DNA of 64,000 bases from Colimorpha sp045576855 (lineage in GTDB: Bacteria; Bacteroidota; Bacteroidia; Bacteroidales; P3): the NCBI GenBank assembly GCA_045576855.1, contig JAZNHG010000052.1, positions 62,001 through 126,000 on the forward strand. Reading direction: 5' to 3'. The first letter of the stretch is position 1. Each line of letters opens with the position of its first letter. The position numbers and the translations under genes are program-made. The notes beneath the pieces are model-generated. The model was given only the letters and a program-made list of their open reading frames with translations, did not search any database and was not told the origin of the DNA. Of the stretch, positions 8,463 through 17,809 are shown one piece after another.

Positions 8463-9717
8463 GAGAGCGCTCGTAGCGAGCCACTTGCCAAAGATACCAC
8501 ACCAGCAGGGACGTTGCCACCAACGCCCCTGCTGCTGCATACAGACGTATGCCCAGCAGGAAATCGCCCGCCGACACGGCCACCGCGATAGCCGCTATAC
8601 GCAGCACCAGCAGCACCAGATAGAAGCCAAACTCCACCCGCTGGGTGCTGAATACATTGCTTATGAACATCAGCGACGAGGAACTCAGCAGCACAAACAC
8701 CCACGGCAACAGGGCCTGGACATAGACGCCGCAGCCCACCCAGCGGCCACCAAAGCAGAATGCAAAGACAGGCTCGGCCACAAACCACGCCAGCACAAAC
8801 AGCGGTATAGCCACTGCATTGACCGTCAGCAGGAACTTCCCTATCAAACCTGCCACGCTGCGCCGCTCGCGCACCGCCTCGGCCGTGCGGGCATAGAGCA
8901 CCCCCTCGAAGGCCACACACAGTATATTGACGGGTCTGAAGGTGAATGTCAGCGCCAGACTGTAGAGCCCCACATCGGCGCGGTCGAAATAGAGGGCCAG
9001 CCACAGCAGCGGCAGATTAGCCGAAAAGCTGTTGACAAAATCCTTGCTGGCCACGTACATAGGGTAGTTGCGATGCTTGCGCGCCACCAACAATAGCTCC
9101 TCCCGCGGGACGATTCCCTTCGTCAAGCCCTCTATCTGGCGCCCTTTCAGGCGGAACACCAGATTGCCCACCGCGCGGCCCGCCACCGTGCCCACCGGCA
9201 GGCCCGCCTGCAACACACCCAGCAGTCCGAGAGCCACCTTGACCAGCACCCCCGCGGCGGCATTCACTGTCTCGGATATCGCCATCGTAGCATAGCCGTG
9301 CCGACGATTGAAGATGGCGTTGTAGACCCGCGACGTGCCGCAGAAGAACACCATCGGCGGTATCAGCAGCACCATCCACCCCAGCTGGGAGAAGTTGCCG
9401 GGCAGCGCATCCGCCAGCCACAAGACCGTAGCCACCAGCAGCAGCAGCGCCGACACCAGCGCGTTCATCCGCAGCGCAAAGCGTGCCACCACATGGCTCT
9501 CGCGGTCGCTGTCGGCCGCCACCACCGCCAACTCGTACTTGCACGTGCTGACGATGATGAGCACTTCAATATAGGAATAGAATATGGCATAGAGCCCATA
9601 GTCGTCAGCCGAGAAGATGCGCGTGAGAACAAAATAGGCCGCCAGCGAGATAATCTGCGCCAGCACATTGCCGCTCAGCAGCGTGCCCATCTCCTTTATG
9701 ACCGGCGACCGCTTCAT
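8452..9717 (-). CDS. Wzx-like polysaccharide flippase (MOP superfamily)
   Basis: 421 residues from the ATG at 9717. The protein is almost entirely hydrophobic, with about 12 predicted transmembrane segments. The opening KEMGTLLSGNVLAQIISLAAYFVLTRIFSADDYGLYAIFYSYIEVL is characteristic of oligosaccharide flippases that move lipid-linked sugar units across the inner membrane. The start codon overlaps the stop of the upstream vWA-type gene in an ATGA arrangement, so translation is probably coupled and the longer in-frame start is rejected. An O-antigen-ligase-like gene lies 3.5 kb upstream on the same strand, but there is no glycosyltransferase cluster here. Confidence 0.85.
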   Translation of the reverse strand: MKRSPVIKEMGTLLSGNVLAQIISLAAYFVLTRIFSADDYGLYAIFYSYIEVLIIVSTCKYELAVVAADSDRESHVVARFALRMNALVSALLLLVATVLWLADALPGNFSQLGWMVLLIPPMVFFCGTSRVYNAIFNRRHGYATMAISETVNAAAGVLVKVALGLLGVLQAGLPVGTVAGRAVGNLVFRLKGRQIEGLTKGIVPREELLLVARKHRNYPMYVASKDFVNSFSANLPLLWLALYFDRADVGLYSLALTFTFRPVNILCVAFEGVLYARTAEAVRERRSVAGLIGKFLLTVNAVAIPLFVLAWFVAEPVFAFCFGGRWVGCGVYVQALLPWVFVLLSSSSLMFISNVFSTQRVEFGFYLVLLVLRIAAIAVAVSAGDFLLGIRLYAAAGALVATSLLVWYLWQVARYERSLTR

Positions 9718-11699
9718 ATCTCCCCGTGGTATTTGCGCATCACCCACTCTATCGCCAGCAGCAGGAGCAACAGCGCCAGCACCAGCGGCAGACGCAGCAG
9801 CTCGGCATAGCGGGTATGACTGTAGATGGTGGGCTTGATGGTGCGCAGCGCGTCAAGCAGAGACTGCCTCTGGTCCACACCGTACATCTGTCCGCCCGAC
9901 ACGGAAGCCACCGTGGCCAGCAGGCTGTGGTCGGCCACAGTCCGCTGCTGCTCCAGGTTCATAGCCTCCACGGCAAAGCTGCCTTCGGCCACACTGCCGT
10001 CCGATGCCGCGGCATGGTAGCGGTAGAGGCCCTCGGCAAGCGGCGGAAGGGTAAGGCTGTATCCGTTGCCGTCGCGGCGGAAAGAGTAGTCCGCCTCCAC
10101 GCTGTCGCCCTTCAGCGACAGGGTCACCTCGGCCCCAGTGGTGGTTTCATACGCCTCGTTGTATAGCACAGCCTTCACCACGGCGGGCTCGCCCTCGGCA
10201 TAGCTGCGTGCCGCATCCACCTGCAGCCGTTCGCGCGAAGTCTGCATAGCCGTGAAGGACACCAGTTGCGATACCAGCCGGTCGAAGTGCTCGTGGGACT
10301 GATTGTTCTGCCAATCGGCCATACGCCAACGCCACAGTCCCTCGCCCCACACCCAGGCCCGGCGCTGTTCGCCCTGCCCGCTGGCGGCCACCAAGGGCTG
10401 ACGGCTGTCGATAGTTCCCAATCGGGCGCTGAAGAGCGTCTGCACATCGGCCGCCAGACGGCTCTGCCCGAAGGGGGCCGTCAGCGGTGGCATGGCTTCG
10501 AGGGCCGCCAGGTCGCCGGCATCGATATTGAACAGTGTGAAGCTCTCGTTTCGCAAGGCGGTCACTTCGTTGACACGCTGCGTGCGCGCCACGATTTCCA
10601 GACCGCTGTGCAGCGCGTTGAAGCGCCCAAGGTCGGTCTGGCTACCCACCACATAGAGCCGCGGCCAACGCTCGGCAAAGGCTATCGACGGATGGGCTGC
10701 CGACGGCAGATTGTGCAGCACCGCCAGGCTGATGTCGTCGGCGGCCTGCCAGCGGCCACGCTCCACATCTGCGGCCAGCACCACCTCGGCCCTGTAGTTG
10801 GGGTTGCTCTCCACCGAACGGCACAGCGCTCCCAGGTCGGGATGCGGCGCATGGGCGAATATCACCACCCGGCGCCGCGTGTCGATTACATCCACATAGA
10901 AGGTCAGCCTGTTGTTGGCCTCCGTTGCCTCGCCCGCCACAGGCTGCAGGTAGGCCGAGTAGCGTTGCAGCCCAGCACCCTCGGCGGGCAACTGCAGGGT
11001 GAGCGTGACGGCATAGTCGTCGCCCTCGTAGTCCAGTGGTTGACTATGGCGCGTCGTCCCATCGGCCCCGCTGACCACCAGGCGCGACGCCCGGCCCGCC
11101 AGCATCTGGGCCGCCACCGTCACCTCCACGGGGAACGTGTTGCCCGCAAGCGCAATGCGATTGCAGCGCAGGTCCGACAGCCACGCGTCGCGTCGCGGGG
11201 TAGTATCGCCCAGGGCCACAGTGTACACCGGGAATGTCAGCCGCTCGGCAGCACTGGCCGGACTGGCACCCCGATTGTGCAATCCGTCGCTGGCCAGCAC
11301 CATCGCCGCCACGTCGTCGCCCCGATAGCGGTCCAGCACGGCGCCAATATCCGTCGACCCGTCGGTGCCAAACGGCACATAGCTGACGCTGAAGTCCTCC
11401 TCCAGCTCGGGCACCAGCGCCTGCAGCGTGAAGGCCGAATCCATCCCCCGGCGCACCGAGAGCGACACGTCCTGGGCCAGGACCAGGCGCGGCCGCTGCC
11501 GCTCGTGCACCGTGCGGCGCATCACCGGCGCCAGCAGCAGGAAGGCCACTCCGCCCACGGCCAGCAGGCGCACCGCAGCCAGCACCCACCGCAACCATCG
11601 CCGCTCCGGACGCCGCCCCACGAAATAGAGCACACCGGCATACACGGCACCCGCCAGCAGGCACAGCAGCACGAAATACCAGGGATAGTCTATAATCAT
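9714..11699 (-). CDS. vWA-type membrane protein, BatA/BatB-like or glutamine amidotransferase-like
   Basis: 661 residues. Two membrane segments lie at the N-terminus (WYFVLLCLLAGAVYAGVLYFVG and VLAAVRLLAVGGVAFLLLAP) and one at the very end (LPLVLALLLLLLAIEWVM). The part between 90 and 170 resembles a von Willebrand factor A fold (LVLAQDVSLSV with an Asp in the first strand; VAAMVLASDGLHNRG), but the metal site DxSxS reads DVSLS, which is compatible. The large remaining domain is likely periplasmic. Known relatives in Bacteroidota are of unknown function. It is upstream of the flippase with a 4-bp overlap. Confidence 0.7.
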   Translation of the reverse strand: MIIDYPWYFVLLCLLAGAVYAGVLYFVGRRPERRWLRWVLAAVRLLAVGGVAFLLLAPVMRRTVHERQRPRLVLAQDVSLSVRRGMDSAFTLQALVPELEEDFSVSYVPFGTDGSTDIGAVLDRYRGDDVAAMVLASDGLHNRGASPASAAERLTFPVYTVALGDTTPRRDAWLSDLRCNRIALAGNTFPVEVTVAAQMLAGRASRLVVSGADGTTRHSQPLDYEGDDYAVTLTLQLPAEGAGLQRYSAYLQPVAGEATEANNRLTFYVDVIDTRRRVVIFAHAPHPDLGALCRSVESNPNYRAEVVLAADVERGRWQAADDISLAVLHNLPSAAHPSIAFAERWPRLYVVGSQTDLGRFNALHSGLEIVARTQRVNEVTALRNESFTLFNIDAGDLAALEAMPPLTAPFGQSRLAADVQTLFSARLGTIDSRQPLVAASGQGEQRRAWVWGEGLWRWRMADWQNNQSHEHFDRLVSQLVSFTAMQTSRERLQVDAARSYAEGEPAVVKAVLYNEAYETTTGAEVTLSLKGDSVEADYSFRRDGNGYSLTLPPLAEGLYRYHAAASDGSVAEGSFAVEAMNLEQQRTVADHSLLATVASVSGGQMYGVDQRQSLLDALRTIKPTIYSHTRYAELLRLPLVLALLLLLLAIEWVMRKYHGEI

Positions 11700-11732
11700 G
11701 TCTTTACGTTATATCGTCATTCTACTCCGTTT

Positions 11733-12953
11733 TCAGTTGCCATAGACCAGCGTGCTGAAGCCCTCGGGCATGAAGCGCTCCTGGGCCACACGCTGCAGGT
11801 CGGCTGCCGTCACCGAGCGGATGTCGGCATTCATCTCCTCCAGCGTGTCCACATGGTCGAAGTTGAGGCACGCCTTTCCGATGCTCTGCATCTCGTTCAG
11901 CCCCAAGTCGTTGTTGACAGCCATCTGGCCAATGAACTGCTGCTGCACGCTGCGCAGCTGGCGCTCGGTCAGCGGTGTGTCGGCCATGCGCTGCAATTCG
12001 CGCCGTATCAGCTCCACCACGCGCTCCTGGGCCCCCAGGTCCACCCCGGCATAGATGTAGAACAGACCCGTGTCCGACAGCGGCACATACTGCGACTCTA
12101 TCGTGTAGCAGAATCCGTAGCGCTCGCGTATGGCCACATTCAGGCGCGAATTCATGGCCGGACCACCCAGCAGGTTGTTCATCAGCGTGAAGGCCGTCTT
12201 GTCTCGGTGGTAGACGTCGGGCGCCTCGCAGCCCAGCAGCAGGTGCGCCTGATGCGTGTGCCGGTTGACGTGGCGCTCGAACCGGCGGAACACGGGCCGC
12301 TCCGAGCGGTCCACAGCCGACGGCCGGTCGGCCGCGCCCCCGAAGTAGCGCTCGCAGAGTCGCACCAGGCGGTCGAACCGCACGTCGCCCGCCACCGTGA
12401 CCACCATGCGCGACGGGGTGTAGCACTCCGCCATGTGGCGCCGCAGGCGGTCGGCCGTGAAGCGGCGCACGTTGCGCTTGCTGCCCAGTATGTTGTGGGC
12501 CAACGGGTGCCCCTCGTAGGCCAGCTCCTCGAACTGGTCGAAGATGAGCTCCGCCGGCGAGTCGCTGTAGCTGTTGATTTCCTCCAGCACCACATCCTTT
12601 TCCTTCTCTATCTCGCCCTCGGGGAAGGTGCTGTGGAACAGTATGTCGGCGAAGAGCTCCAGGCAGCGCTCCAGGTGCTCGCTGAGCGAGGTGGCGTAGA
12701 GCGCCGTCTCCTCTTTGGTGGTGAAGGCGTTCAGCTCGCCGCCCACGCCGTCGATGCGGTTCAGTATGTGGTGGGCACGCCGATGGGTAGTACCCTTGAA
12801 GAGCGAGTGCTCTATGAAGTGGGCCATCCCCTCGTCGGCGCCGCGCTCGTCGCGCGAGCCCACATTGATGTAGACGCCCGAATAGACCACCCGCGAGGGC
12901 GTGTGGCTCAGTATGATGCGTATGCCGTTAGGCAATGTGTGATATTCGTACAT
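11733..12953 (-). CDS. M16 family zinc metallopeptidase (insulinase-like, PqqL/YmxG type)
   Basis: 406 residues from the ATG at 12953 (MYEYHTLPNGIRI), the standard start of single-half M16B peptidases. The inverted zinc motif HxxEH is present as HFIEH near residue 50, with the distal Glu in the segment EKDVVLEEINSYSDSP. The typical M16 substrate-binding arm SRMVVTVAGDVRFDRLVRL is visible. Probably a cytoplasmic or periplasmic peptidase of leader or small peptides; no signal peptide is seen. A longer start would read through the upstream intergenic region and adds no conserved sequence. Confidence 0.9.
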   Translation of the reverse strand: MYEYHTLPNGIRIILSHTPSRVVYSGVYINVGSRDERGADEGMAHFIEHSLFKGTTHRRAHHILNRIDGVGGELNAFTTKEETALYATSLSEHLERCLELFADILFHSTFPEGEIEKEKDVVLEEINSYSDSPAELIFDQFEELAYEGHPLAHNILGSKRNVRRFTADRLRRHMAECYTPSRMVVTVAGDVRFDRLVRLCERYFGGAADRPSAVDRSERPVFRRFERHVNRHTHQAHLLLGCEAPDVYHRDKTAFTLMNNLLGGPAMNSRLNVAIRERYGFCYTIESQYVPLSDTGLFYIYAGVDLGAQERVVELIRRELQRMADTPLTERQLRSVQQQFIGQMAVNNDLGLNEMQSIGKACLNFDHVDTLEEMNADIRSVTAADLQRVAQERFMPEGFSTLVYGN

Positions 12954-13032
12954 AAGATACCCGATATAACATAAAAACAGCCGAATTATTGTGCATCCCG
13001 ACCCCAAAACACAAAATTCTCCCCCGCCCGCC

Positions 13033-13116
13033 AACCTATCATCCTACCACCATCCTACCACCATCCTACCACCATCCTACCACCATCCTACCACCATCCT
13101 ACCATTTTAACATTTT
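13033..13116. repeat. 11-bp minisatellite, five ctaccaccatc units
   Basis: Preceded by caacctatcatc, the same lead-in as in the element at 4247. Five exact ctaccaccatc units run from 13044 to 13098, then ctaccattttaacatttt. It lies in the 234-bp gap between the end of the O-antigen-ligase-like gene and the start of the M16 gene. No other signal is seen in that gap. Confidence 0.9.
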
Positions 13117-13187
13117 TTGTGCTAGGTTGCAGCAGGATTGTGCTATCCATGACAGCTGCCTGAGGGCAAAAAAATATATAAAAATTC

Positions 13188-14771
13188 TTAAATCGACCGC
13201 TTGCCGGTCCGGTCTGCCGGTCGGAAGGCCAGGAAATAGGTGCAGAAGAGTATGCCCGCCAGCGTGTCCAGCGTGTCTTCGGTGAGGAAGCTGACGAGTA
13301 TGATAAGCAGCCAGGCGAAGAGCACCGGGGCCATACCGCCCGCGGCAGCCCCGAGGCTGTGGCTGCGCAGCGTGCGCAGAAACATCCAAGCCACCAGCGT
13401 GAAGCCCAACACCCCGAAGGCCGCCAGCAGCGACAGGTACTGGTTGTGCGACCGCTTCTGCGTGTCGGCCAGCGCGCTGTCCATCGCCCGCAACTCGGCA
13501 TGCAGCTCGCGGTCCACATCGCCCGTGCCCACACCAATCCACCGGTGGTCGGCTATCACCCGCAACGTGGCCTGCCACAGGTCGAAACGCTGCAGCATCG
13601 TGAACCCGCGCACGGCATGGGTGTGCACATAGTATTCGCGCTCGAAGAGCATCACATACACCATCTTGCGCAGCGGATTGCGGCCGCTGTAGACGGGATT
13701 GGCAACCCCGTTCTCCACCTCGCGCACCTGGCTGTCGGTCAGCTGGCTCAGTCCCGCGCTGTCCTTGGTCAGCCCCAGCGCGTTCAGGTAGCGCACCAGC
13801 GTGGGCTGCACCGTGTATCCCTCGGCGCCCATGCTGTCGTAGGGCACCGCGCTGCGGCGGCTCCACTCGGCCCGCAGCTCCTCGGCACAGATGTAATTGT
13901 TGATATAGTTGCCGTTCTCGACTATGCCGTCGCGGGCATGGTCGTAGGGGCGCCCGCCCTCGGTGTACAGACGTAGCGGCTCCGTAGCCTGCGGCACCAT
14001 GCGGTAGTAACTCTTGGCCTCCAGCGCCACCACCGTGGCTCCAGCCGCCACCAGCACCACCCACACCACCACCACCGGCCACCGGCGCCAGTAGAACAGC
14101 GCCACGGCCAGCGTGGTCAGCGCCAGTATGGCTATGCCCGTATAGGACCGCAGCAGCAGCAAGAAAGCCAGTAGCCACAGTATGCCCGCCACCGACAGGG
14201 CGAAAGCCAGCCGATTGCCGGCCGCCAGCACACGACGCCCACCCTCGACCAGAAGGAAGACCACCAAGCAGCAGTTCAGCGAAAAACGGATATGGGAGAT
14301 ATAAGGCACTATCTCGCGGTAGGGCAAATCGGGCAGCATCAGCCATCGCACCACGCCTATCGCACTCACCACCAGCACCGTGGCCACATACGCCGCCAGT
14401 ATCACGCGCCGTGCGCGACCCGTCACCGGACGCGAAGTGAGCACCACCAGCGGCACCACCAGCAGCGGCAGCTTCACCCGCAGCACCTCCATGCCGTGGC
14501 CCACATCGCTGGTCCAAAGCATGCCTACCAGATACAGCGCATAGAGCACCAGGAACGCCTGCAGCAGACGACCGTGCCGCAACATCTGCCAGCGCTCGTG
14601 CCAGCCCGTCGGCCGGTGGCTCTGCTCCGGTCGCGCCCAGCCCTCAAACAGCCAGTTCACCCCCAGCAGCACCCACACCAGGTTCGACGCCCAGGTGCTC
14701 GTCACCATGCAGCCACCCAGCAATGTGAGCAGCAGCAGGTAGATGCGTCTATGTACACCGGCAGTGAACAT
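13188..14771 (-). CDS. O-antigen ligase / polymerase-like membrane protein (Wzy_C family)
   Basis: 527 residues, with about 10-12 hydrophobic segments and a large extracytoplasmic loop (about 270-420) containing the segment DLWQATLRVIADHRWIGVGTGDVDRE and the family-typical HNQYLSLLAAFGVLG (His-Asn-Gln-Tyr). This topology and the H-N-x-Y motif are characteristic of the O-antigen ligase (WaaL) superfamily, which transfers polymerised sugar from undecaprenyl diphosphate to an acceptor. The exact substrate cannot be told. It starts 73 bp downstream of the ctpA-like stop, so it is probably part of the same transcript. Confidence 0.82.
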   Translation of the reverse strand: MFTAGVHRRIYLLLLTLLGGCMVTSTWASNLVWVLLGVNWLFEGWARPEQSHRPTGWHERWQMLRHGRLLQAFLVLYALYLVGMLWTSDVGHGMEVLRVKLPLLVVPLVVLTSRPVTGRARRVILAAYVATVLVVSAIGVVRWLMLPDLPYREIVPYISHIRFSLNCCLVVFLLVEGGRRVLAAGNRLAFALSVAGILWLLAFLLLLRSYTGIAILALTTLAVALFYWRRWPVVVVWVVLVAAGATVVALEAKSYYRMVPQATEPLRLYTEGGRPYDHARDGIVENGNYINNYICAEELRAEWSRRSAVPYDSMGAEGYTVQPTLVRYLNALGLTKDSAGLSQLTDSQVREVENGVANPVYSGRNPLRKMVYVMLFEREYYVHTHAVRGFTMLQRFDLWQATLRVIADHRWIGVGTGDVDRELHAELRAMDSALADTQKRSHNQYLSLLAAFGVLGFTLVAWMFLRTLRSHSLGAAAGGMAPVLFAWLLIILVSFLTEDTLDTLAGILFCTYFLAFRPADRTGKRSI

Positions 14772-14820
14772 CGGTTTGTTTATCCTTGTATAACCTCCGA
14801 AAGCAGCACAGTGACTTCAG

Positions 14821-14855
14821 AATTCACCATTCATAATTCATCATTCATAATTCAC
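14821..14855. repeat. Heptamer array, 5 units (aattcac / cattcat)
   Basis: Five consecutive 7-nt units: aattcac, cattcat, aattcat, cattcat, aattcac. The last residues and the stop codon of the C-terminal processing peptidase gene (GEL-stop) lie inside the array. Confidence 0.8.
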
Positions 14856-16464
14856 CCAGCGCCCGCTTCACCACGGGGTCAGACTTCAGTGCACCCTCTA
14901 TGCGGCCGCGGTCGTAATAGTAGCGCGTCAGCAACTCGGCCTTCAGCATCTCGCCCACCTCGGCGCGGTGCTTCGTCAGGTCGTCGGCCTTCTCGCGCGC
15001 CAGCGCCTCCTCCATAGCCTTCAGCTGCCCCTCTATGGCCTCGGCATACTTCTCCTGCCCGGCCACCTCGCGCAGCTCCTTGATGGCACGCTCCGTATAG
15101 GTGCTGTAGTCCATGTCGCGCTCCTTCACGAAACGGCAGAAGTCGGCATACAGCTCATCGTCCACCTCGAATTCCGAGGCGGGTGCTATCTTCTCGTGCG
15201 TGCGGCGATAGCGGGTGGCATAGTCGAAAATGAGGAACTTCTGCGTCAGCGCTATGGCCACGCTGGACATGTATTCCGGCTCCACCTCCACGTCGGGCTC
15301 GATGCCGAAGCCGTCGTACACCGTGCGGCCGCCCTTGGTCTTGTAGGCCGTCTTCAGGCTGTCGGGTACCTTCACGGCACGCCCCTGCGCATCGCGGTGG
15401 CTGTAGTCGATGGCCTGTATGCAGCGCCCGCTGGGGATGTAGTATTTGCTCACCGTCACCTTCATCTGGCTGTTGTAGGGCATAGGCAGTATGTTCTGCA
15501 CCAGCCCCTTGCCGAAGCTGCGCTGGCCCACCACCACGGCACGGTCCAGGTCCTGCAGGCTGCCGCTCACAATCTCGCTGGCCGAGGCCGAACCACCGTC
15601 GATGAGCACCGCCAGCGGCATCTCCGTATCCACGGGCGGCGTGCTGGTGTAGCTCTTCATATTCTTCGAGGCGATCTTGCCCTTGGTCTCCACCACCAGC
15701 GTGCCGCGCGGCACCCAGATGCCCACGATGTCGACGGCCTCGTTCATCAGGCCGCCGCCGTTGCCGCGCAGGTCCAGGATACAGCCCTTCATGTCGGGGC
15801 AACCCGCCTTCAGGCTGATGAAAGCCTCGCGCACATGCTTGGCGGCATCGGTGGTGAACTCGTCCAGTTTGATGTACCCCACCTTCCCGTCACCCACATA
15901 GCCGCTGTAGGGCACATTGGGCAACTTGATGGCGCTACGGGTCAGTGTGCGGTCAAACTCGCGTCCGTCGCGCTCCAGGCGCAGGGTCACCGTGCTGCCG
16001 GCCTGGCCGCGCATGGCGCTGCTCACGTCGGCGGTGTTCTTGCCGCGCGTGCTCTGCCCGTCGACGGCCACGATGCGGTCGCCGGCCATCAGGCCCGCCT
16101 CGGCCGCCGGCAGACCGCCGTACGGCTCGCTGATATACACCGAGTCGCCACGCTGCACTATCAGCGCCCCTATGCCACCGTATTCACCCAGCAGCTGCAG
16201 CTTCACATCCTCCATCTGGCTTTCGGGGAAATAATTGGTATAGGGGTCTAGCGAGGCCAGCATGGCGTCGATGGCCACCTTGATGGTCTTGCCGGGGTCG
16301 ACATCGTCGACGTAATTAAGGTTCAGCTGTTTGTACACATTGGAGAATATCTCCAGATTCTTGGCAATCTCGAAACCGCGGTCCTCCTGGGCCCGCACTC
16401 CGAGCCCCGCCAGACCGACCCAGGCCATAAGACCTGCGACAAGTATCTTTTTCATTCCATTCAT
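14845..16464 (-). CDS. C-terminal processing peptidase (S41 family, CtpA/Prc-like)
   Basis: 539 residues from the ATG at 16464, giving a signal peptide (MKKILVAGLMAWVGLAGLGVRA before QED). A start further upstream would add 44 residues without conserved features. Domains in order: N-terminal helix bundle with LDPYTNYF, PDZ domain (about 100-180, GGIGALIVQRGDSVYISEPYGGLPAAEAGLMAGDRIVAVDG), then the S41 protease core with LDLRGNGGG, the Ser nucleophile in GGSASASEI and the Lys in SFGKGLVQ. It is a periplasmic Ser-Lys protease that trims C-termini; in this phylum homologues are common and multiple. Its stop codon falls within a 7-nt repeat array. Confidence 0.93.
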   Translation of the reverse strand: MNGMKKILVAGLMAWVGLAGLGVRAQEDRGFEIAKNLEIFSNVYKQLNLNYVDDVDPGKTIKVAIDAMLASLDPYTNYFPESQMEDVKLQLLGEYGGIGALIVQRGDSVYISEPYGGLPAAEAGLMAGDRIVAVDGQSTRGKNTADVSSAMRGQAGSTVTLRLERDGREFDRTLTRSAIKLPNVPYSGYVGDGKVGYIKLDEFTTDAAKHVREAFISLKAGCPDMKGCILDLRGNGGGLMNEAVDIVGIWVPRGTLVVETKGKIASKNMKSYTSTPPVDTEMPLAVLIDGGSASASEIVSGSLQDLDRAVVVGQRSFGKGLVQNILPMPYNSQMKVTVSKYYIPSGRCIQAIDYSHRDAQGRAVKVPDSLKTAYKTKGGRTVYDGFGIEPDVEVEPEYMSSVAIALTQKFLIFDYATRYRRTHEKIAPASEFEVDDELYADFCRFVKERDMDYSTYTERAIKELREVAGQEKYAEAIEGQLKAMEEALAREKADDLTKHRAEVGEMLKAELLTRYYYDRGRIEGALKSDPVVKRALGEL

Positions 16465-16577
16465 ATTTACTGCCCTAAATAACCCCCAATCGCACTTTTT
16501 ATTGTGTCCCTCACGAAGAAAAAAGCCCCCACCCCCATCCTCCACTCCCATTGGCAATAAATCCCTTGTTTCATTAT

Positions 16578-17558
16578 TCAAAACCCGAAGCAGCAATTCA
16601 CATAGGCATAGTAACTGCTCTTGGCGCCATCGGCCTTTGACATTGCCATCCTGAAATTGGGGGCTATCTTTACATATTTGCCGAGTTTGAATTGGGCGCC
16701 AAGGATGGCTGCCGATTCGTCGTTCGCGCCGTTCCAGCCGCTACGGGAATACAGGTCGTCAAATCGCACAAACAGGGATATGCCTTTGGGCAGGTTTACC
16801 ATAGCGTACAGCGAGTAGCCGCTCAGGTCGGCATCCACCACGCCCGATGTGTTGGCCATAAAGCTGTATTCGGCCCCGACGGCAAACCGCTCGTGGCGGT
16901 AGCCAGCAAAAGCCGCCAGGTTTGCCGTGTTCGCTCGCCCCTCCGCTCCGCTCTCGTTCAACCCTCCGTACAAGCGGATATGGAAACCTTCGGTCGGAGT
17001 GAGCGTCACGCCCAAGCCGTAGTTCAGGCCGTCCCCTGCCTGAATCTTCTTATAACCCTCGCCGTTCACCACAATGGCGTCGGCCGAAATCCAGTCGGCA
17101 ATCCGATAGGCTGCCGAGAGACCCAAATCGGCACTGCTGCCGAACTTGTACTCGTCCTGGAAAGACTTCCAGATGTAGCGATAGCCCCAGAACTTCTCCT
17201 GAAACTTGAATTGCGTGGTCGAAATAAGTCCGCCGTTCAACGCAAGGCGGCCGCTCTCCCACGACACCATCGCGTGCTTGAGATAAGCAATGCGTTGGTA
17301 GTCGCTCACATCGGCCGACTTGCCGATGTCCAGCACCCCCTTGACCGACAGCCCGCTTCCGAGCCTGTATTCATAACCCAGGTAGCTTCTGTCCAGTTCA
17401 AAGCCCCGATTGTCGTTCTCCGAGCCGAAGCCCGTGTGGAAATTTCCGAACACCTGCACAATCGCTTTGCCTTTCGGCTCCCCGATTTCAGCGTTCCTTT
17501 CCTGCGCCACGCCACTGATGGAAGTGGCTAACGCCAATAAAATCATCATTTTGTTCAT
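16578..17558 (-). CDS. Outer-membrane porin, possibly phosphate-regulated
   Basis: 326 residues from the ATG at 17558 with a signal peptide (MNKMMILLALATSISGVAQ). A GTG at 17579 is also possible because a TATTTTTGC box ends 3 nt before it. The mature protein is rich in alternating strands (KAIVQVFGNFHTGFG, DRSYLGYEYRLGSGLSVKGVLDIG, SDYQRIAYLKHAMVSWESGRLALNGGLI) and ends in Phe (VNCCFGF), as trimeric porin-type barrels do. Known relatives include phosphate- and polyphosphate-selective porins, but the family match is approximate. The promoter region carries a ~50-bp motif shared with the downstream phosphate-transporter promoter, which supports a role in phosphate uptake. Confidence 0.75.
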   Translation of the reverse strand: MNKMMILLALATSISGVAQERNAEIGEPKGKAIVQVFGNFHTGFGSENDNRGFELDRSYLGYEYRLGSGLSVKGVLDIGKSADVSDYQRIAYLKHAMVSWESGRLALNGGLISTTQFKFQEKFWGYRYIWKSFQDEYKFGSSADLGLSAAYRIADWISADAIVVNGEGYKKIQAGDGLNYGLGVTLTPTEGFHIRLYGGLNESGAEGRANTANLAAFAGYRHERFAVGAEYSFMANTSGVVDADLSGYSLYAMVNLPKGISLFVRFDDLYSRSGWNGANDESAAILGAQFKLGKYVKIAPNFRMAMSKADGAKSSYYAYVNCCFGF

Positions 17559-17582
17559 AATATCGTATGTTTTAATCACGCT

Positions 17583-17591
17583 GCAAAAATA
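17583..17591 (-). promoter_or_regulatory. Porin gene promoter -7 box
   Basis: TATTTTTGC on the minus strand, 3 nt before a GTG and 24 nt before the ATG of the porin gene. The shared phosphate-type motif begins 32 bp further upstream. Confidence 0.65.
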
Positions 17592-17623
17592 GGCAGGCGA
17601 TATTACAACGGTATGACGATTTT

Positions 17624-17673
17624 ATGAAAATTTGACTTGTAACAAACTTTTCATCCCATCGTAACAACTTTGT
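17624..17673. promoter_or_regulatory. Candidate phosphate-response element, copy A
   Basis: A 50-bp segment matching 21371-21421 along its length with one indel and seven substitutions. It contains two near-copies of an 11-bp unit starting at 17640 (taacaaacttt) and 17662 (taacaactttg), spaced exactly 22 bp, i.e. two turns. It also holds an inverted repeat of atgaaaa/ttttcat. Evenly spaced 11-bp direct repeats are typical of PhoB binding sites. Confidence 0.6.
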
Positions 17674-17750
17674 CCGCTTTCGGGCCCGCTTTCTTTTCGC
17701 CGAACAAACATCATTGTCGGCCGAGCCGACGGCACACCACCGGAAACCGA

Positions 17751-17782
17751 AAAACGGCCTCGCATCATTGCAAGGCCGTTTT
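17751..17782 (-). terminator. Rho-independent terminator after the DUF6261-like gene
   Basis: A perfect 10-bp stem AAAACGGCCT / AGGCCGTTTT with a 12-nt loop lies 28 bp beyond the stop of the gene at 17810-18583 and is followed on the minus strand by a T-rich run. Confidence 0.75.
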
Positions 17783-17809
17783 CGGGATGGGTTTCATATC
17801 TTCGCATCG

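Noticed and set aside
8286..8540. An 84-codon minus-strand frame overlapping the lipoprotein and flippase ends
   Set aside because: Overlaps two supported genes and shows no family features.
10266..12974. A 902-codon plus-strand open frame opposite the vWA-type and M16 genes
   Set aside because: It spans two real genes and the gap between them; no recognisable family and a composition typical of antisense frames.
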